Assembly (NCBI GenBank): GCA_937958675.1
Contig: CALGND010000123.1
Coordinates: forward strand, 1-48,419
Source: an uncultured Granulosicoccaceae bacterium
GTDB lineage: Bacteria > Pseudomonadota > Gammaproteobacteria > Granulosicoccales > Granulosicoccaceae
Direction of reading: 5' to 3'
Length of the DNA: 48,419 nucleotides
Made by a program: the position numbers and the translations under genes
Notes under the pieces: generated by a model
What the model saw: the letters and a program-made list of their open reading frames with translations, nothing else
Database searches by the model: none
Told to the model about the DNA's origin: nothing
Shown: piece by piece, positions 16,427 to 24,346 of the stretch
How positions within the stretch are numbered: position 1 is the first letter of the stretch
How the letters are laid out: each line of letters begins with the position of its first letter

Positions 16427-16719
16427 GCAATGCTTCGTTCAAACACACGGGCACCTTGCTCATCGACTATTTGTTTACCTTTCTGCACGCAGTGCTCCAC
16501 GGCCGAATCAAAATCGCCATTTACATCGGCTCGAATAAATTGCACCCGCTTAATTTCACCATCAACTTCACAGCTTATATACCCAGCGGTACGATACTGC
16601 GACCCTTCCTGTATTGGTTGCGCAACGATTGTATAATCTTTGTATGCGACTGGATCGGCAGTCGGTGCTTCGCGTTTGCGCCCACTGAACATTGCTGTAA
16701 TTTTATTTAGAATTGCCAT
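16423..16719 (-). CDS. HlyU-family small protein
   Basis: A 98-residue protein matching the HlyU family of small, so-called transcriptional regulators (not the ArsR-type HlyU of Vibrio). The hallmark segments are DPVAYKDYTIVAQP, EGSQYRTAGYISCEVDGE, VQFIRADV and a C-terminal KGKQIVDEQGARVF. The ATG at 16719 is chosen because GGAG lies 6 bases upstream; a longer start at 16752 adds 11 residues without support. It precedes the subtilase gene and overlaps it by 4 bases (GTGA). The biochemical function is not established; a role in controlling or assisting the protease is only inference from coupling. Confidence 0.78.
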   Translation of the reverse strand: MAILNKITAMFSGRKREAPTADPVAYKDYTIVAQPIQEGSQYRTAGYISCEVDGEIKRVQFIRADVNGDFDSAVEHCVQKGKQIVDEQGARVFERSIA

Positions 16720-16770
16720 TCTCGCTCCGGCTTGTGCCACGGTTTGAACCACATTGATTCAATAGATTAT

Positions 16771-17295
16771 ATGAACACAAACACAATTAGTTATACCGTG
16801 CATGATAGCCCGCTAGGCCCAATCTTGTTAGCAGGCACATCACAAGGCCTCCAGCATATTACGTTTGATAGCGAAAAGCACCCCAAACACGCTGAAGCTA
16901 ACTGGCAGCAAAGCGCTAAGCCCTTTGGCAAGGCCTGCAAGCAGCTGGATGAGTATTTTGCAGGCAGCCGCAAAATTTTCAACCTAAGGCTTGCACTAGT
17001 GGGTACCGAGTTTCAGCAAAAGGTGTGGCAACAATTGCTAGAAATACCTTTTGGCGATACTTGCAGCTACGGAGATATTGCTACACGTCTAAACAACCCC
17101 AAGGCTTGTCGTGCAGTCGGTGCAGCCAATGGCGCTAACCCACTCCCGATCGTTGTGCCGTGCCACAGAGTAATTGGTGCAAACGGCAAATTGACTGGTT
17201 TTTCAGGCGGGCTAGCAATAAAAGATTGGTTACTGGCACATGAACGAGGCGAACAAACATTATTTAGTTTTGATGAGTTGCAGGGTATTTGCTAA
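16771..17295 (+). CDS. ogt: Methylated-DNA-[protein]-cysteine S-methyltransferase
   Basis: A suicide repair protein that transfers alkyl groups from O6-alkylguanine or O4-alkylthymine to its own cysteine. The 174-residue protein has the acceptor motif PCHRVIGANG with Cys131 and the preceding RAVGAANGANPLPIVVPCHR, then GFSGGL. There is no Ada N-terminal domain, so it is the stand-alone Ogt type. The ATG at 16771 gives the standard N-terminus (SYTVHDSPLGPILLAG). It is divergent from the HlyU-family gene and ends one base before the convergent lytic transglycosylase gene. Confidence 0.95.
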   Translation: MNTNTISYTVHDSPLGPILLAGTSQGLQHITFDSEKHPKHAEANWQQSAKPFGKACKQLDEYFAGSRKIFNLRLALVGTEFQQKVWQQLLEIPFGDTCSYGDIATRLNNPKACRAVGAANGANPLPIVVPCHRVIGANGKLTGFSGGLAIKDWLLAHERGEQTLFSFDELQGIC

Positions 17296-17919
17296 CTACC
17301 CCGGCAGTAAGCGACGCCAGAAACTTTGCCTCAAGGAATCCTTACAGCTGGCATACTGCGCCGCATATCGCTCACTACGCTGCTGCACTCGCAATGCAAT
17401 GCCTTGCAATACAGGCTTCTTTTTGTGAGTACCTTTAGCAAAGCCCCCTGTTCCCTCATGGTAATTCAGATATAGATTGTAAGCATCGTTTACCTTCACG
17501 CCATTCTTGCGCATAGCAACACGGTTGTACCAACCAACAAAATCAATAGAATCCGCAAATCGCGTTCGGTTTGCCCCATAGTTGCCAGATGATTTTTGAT
17601 ATGCCTCCCAAGTGCCATCGATAGCTTGCGCATAGCCATAGGCTGAGCTGGGCCGCTTCCATGGGATAAAACCAAGTAAATATCGACGTGGTGGTCGCGC
17701 ATTGTGCCGAAATGACGACTCCTGATACAAGATAGACATCGCTACTGGAAGAGATGTACCCCAACGCTCGCTGGCATTCTTGGCAGATTGGTGCCAACCA
17801 CTCTTTTCACGAAATATTGAGCATACGTCGCTGGACTTAGATGGCGGCGCGGTTGCACACGCTCCCAGCACTAGCAGTAGGAATAGAATAAATGGAATTC
17901 TGATGCAGCGATTACCCAT
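17296..17919 (-). CDS. Lipoprotein with lysozyme-like transglycosylase (SLT) domain
   Basis: A 207-residue lipoprotein with signal peptide and lipobox LGAC (Cys21). The mature part looks like a lysozyme-fold lytic transglycosylase: VAMSILYQESSF with presumed catalytic Glu67, then SAYGYAQAIDGTWEAYQ and NLYLNYHEGTGGF. Such proteins cleave peptidoglycan to anhydromuropeptides, and the lipid anchor would place it in the envelope, probably on the outer membrane. The gene abuts ogt with no spacer, so their transcripts converge at the stop codons. It is divergent from the next lipoprotein gene. The fold is confident; the precise enzyme class is not. Confidence 0.85.
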   Translation of the reverse strand: MGNRCIRIPFILFLLLVLGACATAPPSKSSDVCSIFREKSGWHQSAKNASERWGTSLPVAMSILYQESSFRHNARPPRRYLLGFIPWKRPSSAYGYAQAIDGTWEAYQKSSGNYGANRTRFADSIDFVGWYNRVAMRKNGVKVNDAYNLYLNYHEGTGGFAKGTHKKKPVLQGIALRVQQRSERYAAQYASCKDSLRQSFWRRLLPG

Positions 17920-18061
17920 TCGCTTATTTTACCTGAGCTGCAAAGGCTTCGAGCCTACTAAATTGACACGCAGTCAAAGGCCATTGCTCCGGCATTTACT
18001 AGGTTCAGGCGCAGTTCTTGCGACTACAGCACAGCGAATAGACAAATATGGGCCGATTTAT

Positions 18062-18697
18062 ATGCTGTGGACCAAACGCAATCTCTTACTGCCGGTGCTC
18101 TTAGCACTTTCTGCTTGTGCTGTTACAACGCCTGCCAAGGTGGATACAACAGTAAAAGATGAGCCATCGATTATCAGTGTGATGCCAGAACAACTTGAGA
18201 GCTTTGACTATCAAGGCTATCGATACTTCGATAAGAGCTCCGACGGATTCACCATGCGTTACAGCAACTTGGGAAAACATCGCTTAGCCGATGTGTTTAT
18301 CTACCCTGTTTCAAAAGAAAACCAAGAACTGCCACACGATCAGCTGGTCATGGGCTCAACTCGCGCCACAATCCAAGCCATTGGCTCAGCGGTTAAAACT
18401 GGTCAATACGCTAACTTCAACGTAATAGGTGCAGCGACAAAAGCGCGTGGTATCCGAACAGTAGCTAGAGTAGAAGCGACCTACTTGCGCGAAAATCTCG
18501 CTTCGTACACATTGGTTTATCAAACCGAATATGACGGCACGCTAATAAAAGTGCGCGTTTCTATGCCTGACAATACCGCTAATCGTAGCAGCGAAGAATG
18601 GGATCGCTTCGCTTCAAGTGTATTCGATACCATCATTGACAATATTCAAGGCAAGGATCAACAAATCTTGGCCACAAAAAAACAAGCCAAAATTTAA
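18062..18697 (+). CDS. Putative lipoprotein, unknown function
   Basis: A 211-residue protein with a charged N-terminus, hydrophobic stretch and lipobox LSAC (Cys19). The mature part begins with a Thr/Ala-rich linker and continues as a mixed alpha/beta region (FDYQGYRYFDKSSDGFTMRY, RLADVFIYPVS, ASYTLVYQTEYDGTLIKVRV). I do not recognise the family. The reading frame stays open upstream to 17780, but that would overlap the divergent SLT lipoprotein gene and bury the signal peptide, so the ATG at 18062 is preferred. The ribosome binding site is weak. It is one of four neighbouring lipoprotein genes. Confidence 0.75.
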   Translation: MLWTKRNLLLPVLLALSACAVTTPAKVDTTVKDEPSIISVMPEQLESFDYQGYRYFDKSSDGFTMRYSNLGKHRLADVFIYPVSKENQELPHDQLVMGSTRATIQAIGSAVKTGQYANFNVIGAATKARGIRTVARVEATYLRENLASYTLVYQTEYDGTLIKVRVSMPDNTANRSSEEWDRFASSVFDTIIDNIQGKDQQILATKKQAKI

Positions 18698-18799
18698 GCA
18701 GCCAAACCAGCTGAGAATATAGCTTCTGAGCTAAATCTCGCCTAAACTAGTCTCACCCTACTGCAACAAACGGTTGCAGATCCGCTATGGAGACTAAGT

Positions 18800-19375
18800 T
18801 TGAGAACCAAGAACACTCTAATTCTGATCGCACTTCTTGCAAGCCTTACCGCTTGTGCAAACGATCTAAGTTCCAGTTTTGAAGTTGAAGAACCCTTAGC
18901 AGAAACTCGGGTGGAAGGTCTTGGTACTACTGGAGTATTGCCCTCTTCTTTTGCACCAATTGCACTTGATGTCATGGCAACGGATGCGTACAAAGATGAA
19001 GACTTCGACTTCCTATCGGCAATACAAATTACAGAAATCACACTTGAAATAACAGCCAACTCCGAAGGTGCTACCGACTTATTAGAAGATGGCATGGCTG
19101 ACGACTTCTCATTTATGAGTCAGCTCGCAGTAAACGTTGTAGCCACTTTAGGCGGCGAGCGAAGATCAATTCTTGTTGGTACCTTACCAATGAATGACCT
19201 AATGTTTGATTCGCCTAACCGCAAACTAGATATCGAGATGACCGAGTTAAACATACTGCCTTTTGTCGAAACAGGGAGTTACTCCATTGAAATCAGCGCG
19301 CAAGGCACACCACCGCCTGACGATGTAATTTTTGTTGGCACGGTTGTGTACGATGTTAGGTTTGGTAATAGATAA
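18800..19375 (+). CDS. Putative lipoprotein, probable beta-sandwich, unknown function
   Basis: A 191-residue protein with lipobox LTAC (Cys19). The mature part is acidic and rich in short beta-prone segments (IQITEITLEITANSEG, LAVNVVATLGGERRSILVGTL, YSIEISAQG, VGTVVYDVRFG), suggesting a beta-sandwich. No catalytic motif is visible and I do not recognise the family. The start codon is TTG at 18800, supported by GGAG at 18789-18792 with a 7-base spacer and by the signal peptide that begins there. It lies 102 bp after another lipoprotein gene on the same strand, so the two may be co-transcribed. Confidence 0.72.
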   Translation: MRTKNTLILIALLASLTACANDLSSSFEVEEPLAETRVEGLGTTGVLPSSFAPIALDVMATDAYKDEDFDFLSAIQITEITLEITANSEGATDLLEDGMADDFSFMSQLAVNVVATLGGERRSILVGTLPMNDLMFDSPNRKLDIEMTELNILPFVETGSYSIEISAQGTPPPDDVIFVGTVVYDVRFGNR

Positions 19376-19408
19376 ATACTGGCCTGGAGAAAAGAAGCGT
19401 AGCTAAGC

Positions 19409-20074
19409 CTAGTAGCAAGGACGATTAACGTAACTCTGCACAGCACCGCTAACATTGTCGCTTATATTTGTTAGCTTCTCAGGTGATAATGCTTCACCTA
19501 ACGTCATTTCATATTCGCTAATAGAGTCGTCGATCATTGTTAGTGTCATATGGCCAAGATAACAACCCGAACCGGCGGTGACATTTAGAGGGGCAGCCTT
19601 TTCAAACGTTACACGGTGTTGTTCAGTTGTCTCATCAATTCTTGTCGAGCACACATCCCGCTTCTTTTTCTTGTTGTAGTAGCAAGTTACTCTTGGCTCT
19701 TTATCGATGACGACCGAATGACCAACACCAGTTACAGCGCGTGAACCGTATTTCATTTTCATGACCTTAGCGCCTGATTCTTCAAACGCATGTAGCGAGT
19801 ACTCACCGACCACCTTCTGACCTAAGTACGGAAGAGCGATAGAAAAACAGGCTCCGCCTAATATCGACTTATCAGGGCATACAAAATTGAGTGATGTGCT
19901 TTTAACGGATGAATATTTTGTAGTGGTGTAGGCTTTTAGGTCATAGGTTAAAACCACAATGTTGGCCTTACCTGTGTCACGTATATCATCGACGTCGCCT
20001 ACTGATTTACCGGTAGCGCAGCCACCCAAAACTGCGGCCGTTAAAATTGCTATCGCGGCATTACGGATAGACAT
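19409..20074 (-). CDS. Putative lipoprotein, unknown function
   Basis: A 221-residue protein with lipobox LGGC (Cys19) and a strong ribosome binding site (AGGAG, 6 bases before the ATG at 20074). The mature part contains six or more cysteines (NFVCPDKS, GGACFSIALP, RVTCYYNKKKKRDVC, GSGCYLGHMT, terminal PCY), so disulfides are likely in the periplasm. No enzymatic motif is seen and the family is not recognised. It converges on the preceding lipoprotein gene with a 33-bp gap. The long non-coding region 20075-20526 lies upstream and must hold its promoter. Confidence 0.75.
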   Translation of the reverse strand: MSIRNAAIAILTAAVLGGCATGKSVGDVDDIRDTGKANIVVLTYDLKAYTTTKYSSVKSTSLNFVCPDKSILGGACFSIALPYLGQKVVGEYSLHAFEESGAKVMKMKYGSRAVTGVGHSVVIDKEPRVTCYYNKKKKRDVCSTRIDETTEQHRVTFEKAAPLNVTAGSGCYLGHMTLTMIDDSISEYEMTLGEALSPEKLTNISDNVSGAVQSYVNRPCY

Positions 20075-20526
20075 ACTGTTCTCCTGTTCTGTTCAGCGCA
20101 TCAGCTTTATCCATATGCGCGGTTCCTTAATGCAATACTCTAACTGATACCAGCATTTTTTATGGAGACGACGATATCGGCGTCGATTTACCCGCCGTAA
20201 AAACCCAAACTCATCACACACCCAAACATTCCGCACCAAAATCCATACCTGTTGGCACACATGCATTTGCTTTCAGCACCAGAAGGCTGGACCCAATTTT
20301 TCCCAATAAAATCAACACTTAGCGCATGATTTCAGCATGAGCCATATTTTTGACTGCGCGCCAAAAAAACCCTATCTTATTGTTTTTACTGAAATTATCA
20401 CTATGTGATTGAGTTAACGGCATCTAACTTAGCGCTTCGATAAAGTCCTCGGCAGTTCTCTGACACACACAGAGTTCGACGTTAATCAGCTGGCAAAGAC
20501 CGGCGTTTGTATATTTGGGGAATAAA
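20075..20526. promoter_or_regulatory. Non-coding region between a lipoprotein gene and the small barrel-like protein
   Basis: This 452-bp divergent region has no supported ORF. It holds an 18-bp near-perfect palindrome at 20167-20184 (gacgacgatatcggcgtc, one mismatched pair) and a small hairpin ctctg/cagag at 20458-20474, about 50 bases before the downstream ATG. Both neighbours are envelope genes transcribed outward. I see AT-rich stretches near 20350-20400 but no convincing -35/-10 pair. Confidence 0.45.
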
Positions 20527-21018
20527 ATGACTAATCGAAACACAATGAGGCTTGCCCTCGCATCTGTAGTAATCGCGCTGGCCTCTTTTGCTAGCCCCAG
20601 TTATGCCAAAGATGGCTATCTGGTATTCAGCACAGCTGCTTATCACTTTAAAAACCAAGACGAGCGAAATGCGCTTGTACCCGGCATTGGTTGGGAATTC
20701 TCACCCACTGGCAAAGTTGGTTTTCACGTAGGTACTTTATCTGACAGCTTTGGCTTTCAAGCCACCTACGCTGGCATTAACTACGGCACACAACGCTTTT
20801 GGAACAACAAGGCCCGCTTCTTAGTTGGCGCTACGGTTGTCCGTAAGCAGTTTCATAAGAACACAGATCCCGAAATCAAGATCGTTCCATTTCCAGTGCT
20901 TGAAGTTAAGCTGGCTAAGAACGCTGTTTTGAACCTTAGTGGATCACCTGCAGTTGATTTCGCCGATAACCGCACCAACGGAGTCGTGTTTTTCCAAGTG
21001 AAATTCAATCTGCGATAG
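20527..21018 (+). CDS. Small exported protein, probable outer-membrane beta-barrel
   Basis: A 163-residue protein with a clear signal peptide (LALASVVIALASFASPSYA, cleavage near residue 27). The mature 136 residues alternate aromatic and small residues in short segments (YLVFSTAAYHF, VPGIGWEFSPTG, GFQATYAGINYGTQRFW, ARFLVGATVVRKQFH, GVVFFQVKFNLR), the pattern of a small eight-stranded barrel such as PagP-like proteins. I cannot name the family. The ATG at 20527 has GGGG at 20517-20520 with a 6-base spacer; a TTG at 20515 is less likely. The last codons and the following terminator are duplicated in tandem downstream. Confidence 0.7.
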   Translation: MTNRNTMRLALASVVIALASFASPSYAKDGYLVFSTAAYHFKNQDERNALVPGIGWEFSPTGKVGFHVGTLSDSFGFQATYAGINYGTQRFWNNKARFLVGATVVRKQFHKNTDPEIKIVPFPVLEVKLAKNAVLNLSGSPAVDFADNRTNGVVFFQVKFNLR

Positions 21019-21049
21019 CACCTAGTTTTACGGTTGGTTTTACCCCCTT

Positions 21050-21084
21050 CAATTGGTCGGCTACGATTGCGGCCAATTGCTTTT
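21050..21084 (+). terminator. Intrinsic terminator of the small barrel gene, copy 1
   Basis: A 10-bp stem (21050-21059 with 21070-21079, one T-G pair) closes a 10-base loop and is followed by ctttt. It lies 31 bp after the stop codon at 21018. The T-run is short. Confidence 0.65.
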
Positions 21085-21148
21085 AAAGGGGAGTCAGTGA
21101 AATTCAATCTACGATAACACCCAGTTTTACGGTTGGTTTTACCCCCTT

Positions 21149-21184
21149 CAACTGGTCGGCTACAATAGCGGCCAGTTGCTTTTA
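21149..21184 (+). terminator. Intrinsic terminator, duplicated copy 2
   Basis: Same hairpin as copy 1, 99 bp downstream (21149-21158 with 21169-21178, then ctttt). The T-A pair at 21053/21076 of copy 1 is a C-G pair here (21152/21175), so pairing is preserved while sequence changed. Its tail overlaps the convergent prmB stop codon. Confidence 0.65.
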
Positions 21185-22069
21185 ACGAGGGGTAAGCAGC
21201 TCCTGCCGGGTAAGAACAAACACACCGCTTCCGCCGTGTGAGAATTCAAGCCATAGGAAAGGTAAATGCGGGAACGCAGCCTCAAGTGCTGTGGCGCTAT
21301 TGCCAACTTCAACCACTAGCATACCGTTGTCGCTCAAATAGTCAGGCGCTTGTGCCAACATATTCCTAACCAGATCAAGTCCATCTTCACCAGCGACTAG
21401 ACCGAGTTGAGGCTCATGGTGAAACTCTTTTGCCATGGCATTGATATCGCTCTGATCAACATAGGGTGGATTGGATAAAATTAGATCAAACCTACCATTA
21501 AGTTGTTCAAACAAGCCGCTGTGCACTAGTTTCACTTGCGACTGCACCTTATGCAGCTGTACATTTTCGGCAGCTAGCGCCAGAGCCTGTTCAGAGATAT
21601 CACTAGCCGTAACGATTGCGCCTTCTCGTGCATACGCGCAAGCAATTGCAATACACCCACCGCCTGTGCATAAGTCCAATATGCGTGGCGCTTCTTTACC
21701 AGAAAGCAGACCGAAGAAGTCTTCCATAATTAGCTCTGCTAGCGGCGAGCGCGGCACTAATGCACGATTATCACTTTTAAATCGTAAACCAGCGAACCAA
21801 GCCTCACCTGTAATATAGGCAGCAGGTTGACGCCGCTCTATACGCTTTGCCAGTATTTCGTTACAGCGGATTATTTGCTCGGCGTTTAATAACATCTCGT
21901 AATCCGGCTCATTAACCGGAGACAAACCCAGGGCATGCAGCAGCAACCAGCTGGCCTCATCAATGGCATTATCTGTACCGTGGCCGTAATACAGCTGTGC
22001 TGCCTCAAATGCGTCGGCGGCCAGTCTGATCGCGTCGCCCAGTTGCAACTTTTTGTCCGTTTCTAACAC
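21182..22069 (-). CDS. prmB: 50S ribosomal protein L3 glutamine methyltransferase
   Basis: A SAM-dependent enzyme that N5-methylates a glutamine of ribosomal protein L3. The 295-residue protein shows the PrmB-type ALVPRSPLAELIMEDFF segment, SAM motif ILDLCTGGGCIAIA and the NPPY catalytic motif (LILSNPPYVDQSD). The VPRSPLAELI wording separates it from PrmC. The start is GTG at 22069 with AAGG nine bases upstream. It is divergent from the sco gene and its stop codon overlaps the second copy of the duplicated terminator. Confidence 0.94.
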   Translation of the reverse strand: MLETDKKLQLGDAIRLAADAFEAAQLYYGHGTDNAIDEASWLLLHALGLSPVNEPDYEMLLNAEQIIRCNEILAKRIERRQPAAYITGEAWFAGLRFKSDNRALVPRSPLAELIMEDFFGLLSGKEAPRILDLCTGGGCIAIACAYAREGAIVTASDISEQALALAAENVQLHKVQSQVKLVHSGLFEQLNGRFDLILSNPPYVDQSDINAMAKEFHHEPQLGLVAGEDGLDLVRNMLAQAPDYLSDNGMLVVEVGNSATALEAAFPHLPFLWLEFSHGGSGVFVLTRQELLTPR

Positions 22070-22115
22070 TAACTTTCGCCTTATATATTGGCCTCAACAG
22101 CCATTGCAAATACCG

Positions 22116-22121
22116 TATAAT
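22116..22121 (+). promoter_or_regulatory. Possible -10 element upstream of the sco gene
   Basis: A perfect TATAAT lies 57 bases before the GTG start of the Sco gene in the short divergent region. No good -35 hexamer is found at normal spacing, so this is only a candidate. Confidence 0.35.
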
Positions 22122-22177
22122 TGAGCGGTTGCTTAAGCTTGCTGGCTATCTGATTTAACAAACTGAACCTAATCACT

Positions 22178-22897
22178 GTGACTACAACACCCAATACGCC
22201 AAATACGCCTACACCTCGCAAACGCTGGCCCTTCATGGCGGTCATCGCCGCAATAGCGGTGGTAGCAGGCATAATAGCCAACAAGTCAGTGTACCGAAAA
22301 AATAGTGACGCTTCCGCAGGCTCTCAAACAGCGGCTGCAGAAAAGCAACAACTCGAAACCCTCCAAGCAAGCCTCGCTACTACACATGTGTTTCCAGAGA
22401 GCTTTAACACTGTGCCAGCATTTGCGCTAACCGATCAGCAAGGGGACTCAGTTACTGAATCACTCTTTAAAGATCAATGGAGCATGGTATTTTTTGGATA
22501 TACCCACTGCCCTGATATCTGCCCCATGACAATGACCATCATGAACTCAGTCACGGACAAGCTTAAAGCCAGCAATACACAACCGTTGCAAGTCGTGTTT
22601 GTCAGCGTTGACCCTAAACGTGACACAGTAGATGTGCTGGGCAAGTATATGAACTTCTTTAACCCTGAATTTAAAGGCATCACAGGTGAGCTCGCTGACG
22701 TCCTTGCGTTAACTGGCGAACTAGGCATTGTCGCTAGCTACTCAATCATCGAAGGCACTGAAGATTACCTCGTTGATCATACAGCTTCGATGCTATTAAT
22801 TGACCCTGCCGGGCGCGTACGCGGCAAGTTCAGTGCGCCACATAAAGTCGATTCTATCGTCGAAGACTACAAAAAAATCATTAACAACCTGAGCTAG
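22178..22897 (+). CDS. SCO1/SenC-family copper chaperone
   Basis: A membrane-anchored periplasmic thioredoxin-fold protein that helps build the CuA site of cytochrome c oxidase. The 239 residues have one N-terminal transmembrane segment (MAVIAAIAVVAGIIA), the copper-binding CPDIC motif (Cys111, Cys115) in FFGYTHCPDICPMT, VFVSVDPKRDT, and the conserved His201 (YLVDHTASML). The start is GTG at 22178, with only a weak ribosome binding site. It is followed after one base by a PCuAC copper-chaperone gene. No oxidase genes are in the window. Confidence 0.93.
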   Translation: MTTTPNTPNTPTPRKRWPFMAVIAAIAVVAGIIANKSVYRKNSDASAGSQTAAAEKQQLETLQASLATTHVFPESFNTVPAFALTDQQGDSVTESLFKDQWSMVFFGYTHCPDICPMTMTIMNSVTDKLKASNTQPLQVVFVSVDPKRDTVDVLGKYMNFFNPEFKGITGELADVLALTGELGIVASYSIIEGTEDYLVDHTASMLLIDPAGRVRGKFSAPHKVDSIVEDYKKIINNLS

Positions 22898-22928
22898 TAT
22901 GCTTAATCTAGCTACTCCGAGCATTTTT

Positions 22929-23411
22929 ATGAAACTACTACAATCACTAGCGTTAATTTACAGCCTTGGTTTATCCCAATTAGTTTTTGCAGACTTACCA
23001 ATGATAAGTGACATGAAGGTCATGGCACATCCACCGGGTTCGACAGTGACCGCAGGCTTCCTAACAATAAACAATATTAGCACCGAGCCATTGGTCATTA
23101 CAGGTGTTAGCAGCGATACAGTTACCCGAATCGAAATGCATGAGTCGGTAATCAAAGATGATGTCGCTACTATGGACAAACATGACGAATTAAGTATTGC
23201 CGCAGGCGAGAAAATGGAATTAAAACACGGCGGCCTCCACCTTATGTTAATGGATCTAGAGTCACCACTGATGCTTGGCAGCACGCTCGCTATCACTCTG
23301 CACACTAATCAAGGCGATATTGAAGTTAAGATGCCAGTAGTAAAGCCTGGTATGAAGCATGGACATGGTGAAGAGAACGTTGGCACACCAGAGCCGAGCA
23401 TGAAGCATTAA
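22929..23411 (+). CDS. PCu(A)C periplasmic copper chaperone
   Basis: Binds Cu(I) in the periplasm and passes it to Sco and cytochrome oxidase. The 160-residue protein has a signal peptide (MKLLQSLALIYSLGLSQLVFA) and the exact family motif H-x10-M-x21-HxM: His71, Met82, His104 and Met106. The tail is rich in His and Met (MKHGHGEENVG, ending PSMKH), perhaps extra copper ligands. An ATG at 22899, two bases after the sco stop, would add 10 residues; the start at 22929 gives the more typical signal peptide, but either is possible. Pairing with Sco supports the function. Confidence 0.9.
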   Translation: MKLLQSLALIYSLGLSQLVFADLPMISDMKVMAHPPGSTVTAGFLTINNISTEPLVITGVSSDTVTRIEMHESVIKDDVATMDKHDELSIAAGEKMELKHGGLHLMLMDLESPLMLGSTLAITLHTNQGDIEVKMPVVKPGMKHGHGEENVGTPEPSMKH

Positions 23412-23473
23412 AAATACCGCGCTGTCACATCTCCAGACAACAACGCCAAACCGTTAATTACTCGTAGATACCC

Positions 23474-24346
23474 ATGGCAAGTGCAAGCGATTGGCTGAAG
23501 TCGATACCGTTATACGGTTTGCCGCACCATTGGGTATCGCGAGTTGTGTATTGGTTTACTCGCCGGCAAGCCAAATGGGTGCCTAGTGTGATCAGATGGT
23601 TTGTGCGCACCTACAAAGTAGATATGAGCCAAGCTCAGCATAGCGACATTGATCACTACTCCACGTTCAACGCTTTTTTTACGCGCAGCCTTAAAGAAGG
23701 CGCAAGACCTATCTGCGATCACGACGCTGACATTGCCAGCCCCGCCGATGGACGTATCTCAGCCATCGGCAATATTGAAAACGGCACGGTGTATCAAGCA
23801 AAGGGGCAAGACTACTCATTGCTGGAACTACTTGGTGGAGACACCACGGCCGCAACCACACTTGCTAATGGGCGTTTTGTTACCGTGTATTTATCACCAC
23901 GCGACTACCACCGATTACACATGCCACTCACTGGCAAACTATTAAACCAAACGCATGTACCAGGACGCTTATTTAGCGTTGCTCCTCACACTGTTAATAC
24001 AGTACCCAGATTATTTGCACGTAACGAACGCGTGATTGCACAATTTGATACCGCTGCTGGCCTAATGGCACTCGTGTTGGTCGGCGCGATTAACGTCGCA
24101 GCAATCGAAACGGTTTGGAGTGGTCTAGTGACCCCACCACAAAAAAAGCGCATCAGTCGTACCGACTACACAGGTGATGAGCAAGTCATGCTGCGGCGTG
24201 GTGAAGAGATGGGTCGCTTTAATATGGGCTCAACCATAATTGTTTTGCTAGAAAACCCAGCTCGATGGCGCTTGGATATGCAAAATGGCGACGCCCTAAA
24301 TATGGGACAGCTACTCGGTCATATCGCTGATGGGGCAGACACCTAA
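23474..24346 (+). CDS. psd: Phosphatidylserine decarboxylase proenzyme
   Basis: Makes phosphatidylethanolamine from phosphatidylserine at the inner membrane. The 290-residue precursor matures by self-cleavage at Gly252-Ser253, which generates the pyruvoyl group; the site reads FNMGSTI where many family members have LGST. Also visible are STFNAFFTRSLKEGARP, ASPADGRIS and the VYLSPRDYHRLHMP histidine segment. The last 36 bases overlap the convergent HExxHW gene. The identification is firm. Confidence 0.96.
   Translation: MASASDWLKSIPLYGLPHHWVSRVVYWFTRRQAKWVPSVIRWFVRTYKVDMSQAQHSDIDHYSTFNAFFTRSLKEGARPICDHDADIASPADGRISAIGNIENGTVYQAKGQDYSLLELLGGDTTAATTLANGRFVTVYLSPRDYHRLHMPLTGKLLNQTHVPGRLFSVAPHTVNTVPRLFARNERVIAQFDTAAGLMALVLVGAINVAAIETVWSGLVTPPQKKRISRTDYTGDEQVMLRRGEEMGRFNMGSTIIVLLENPARWRLDMQNGDALNMGQLLGHIADGADT

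Larger units (their letters stand above)
20998..21185 (+). repeat. Tandem duplication of a gene 3' end plus terminator
   Basis: Two copies, 20998-21086 and 21097-21185, are spaced 99 bp apart and match at 82 of 89 positions. Each holds the codons for VKFNLR, a stop codon and a terminator hairpin. The second copy still reads VKFNLR-stop, with ctg changed to cta and tag to taa, both silent. It looks like the remnant of a second copy of the barrel gene. The second unit reaches into the prmB stop codon. Confidence 0.85.

Noticed and set aside
17780..18061. Extended N-terminus for the lipoprotein starting at 18062
   Set aside because: It would overlap the divergent SLT lipoprotein gene and place the lipobox in mid-protein.
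22082..22109. TTGCAA-16-TATATA promoter for prmB
   Set aside because: The start point would fall at or after the ribosome binding site of prmB, so it is unlikely to be used.
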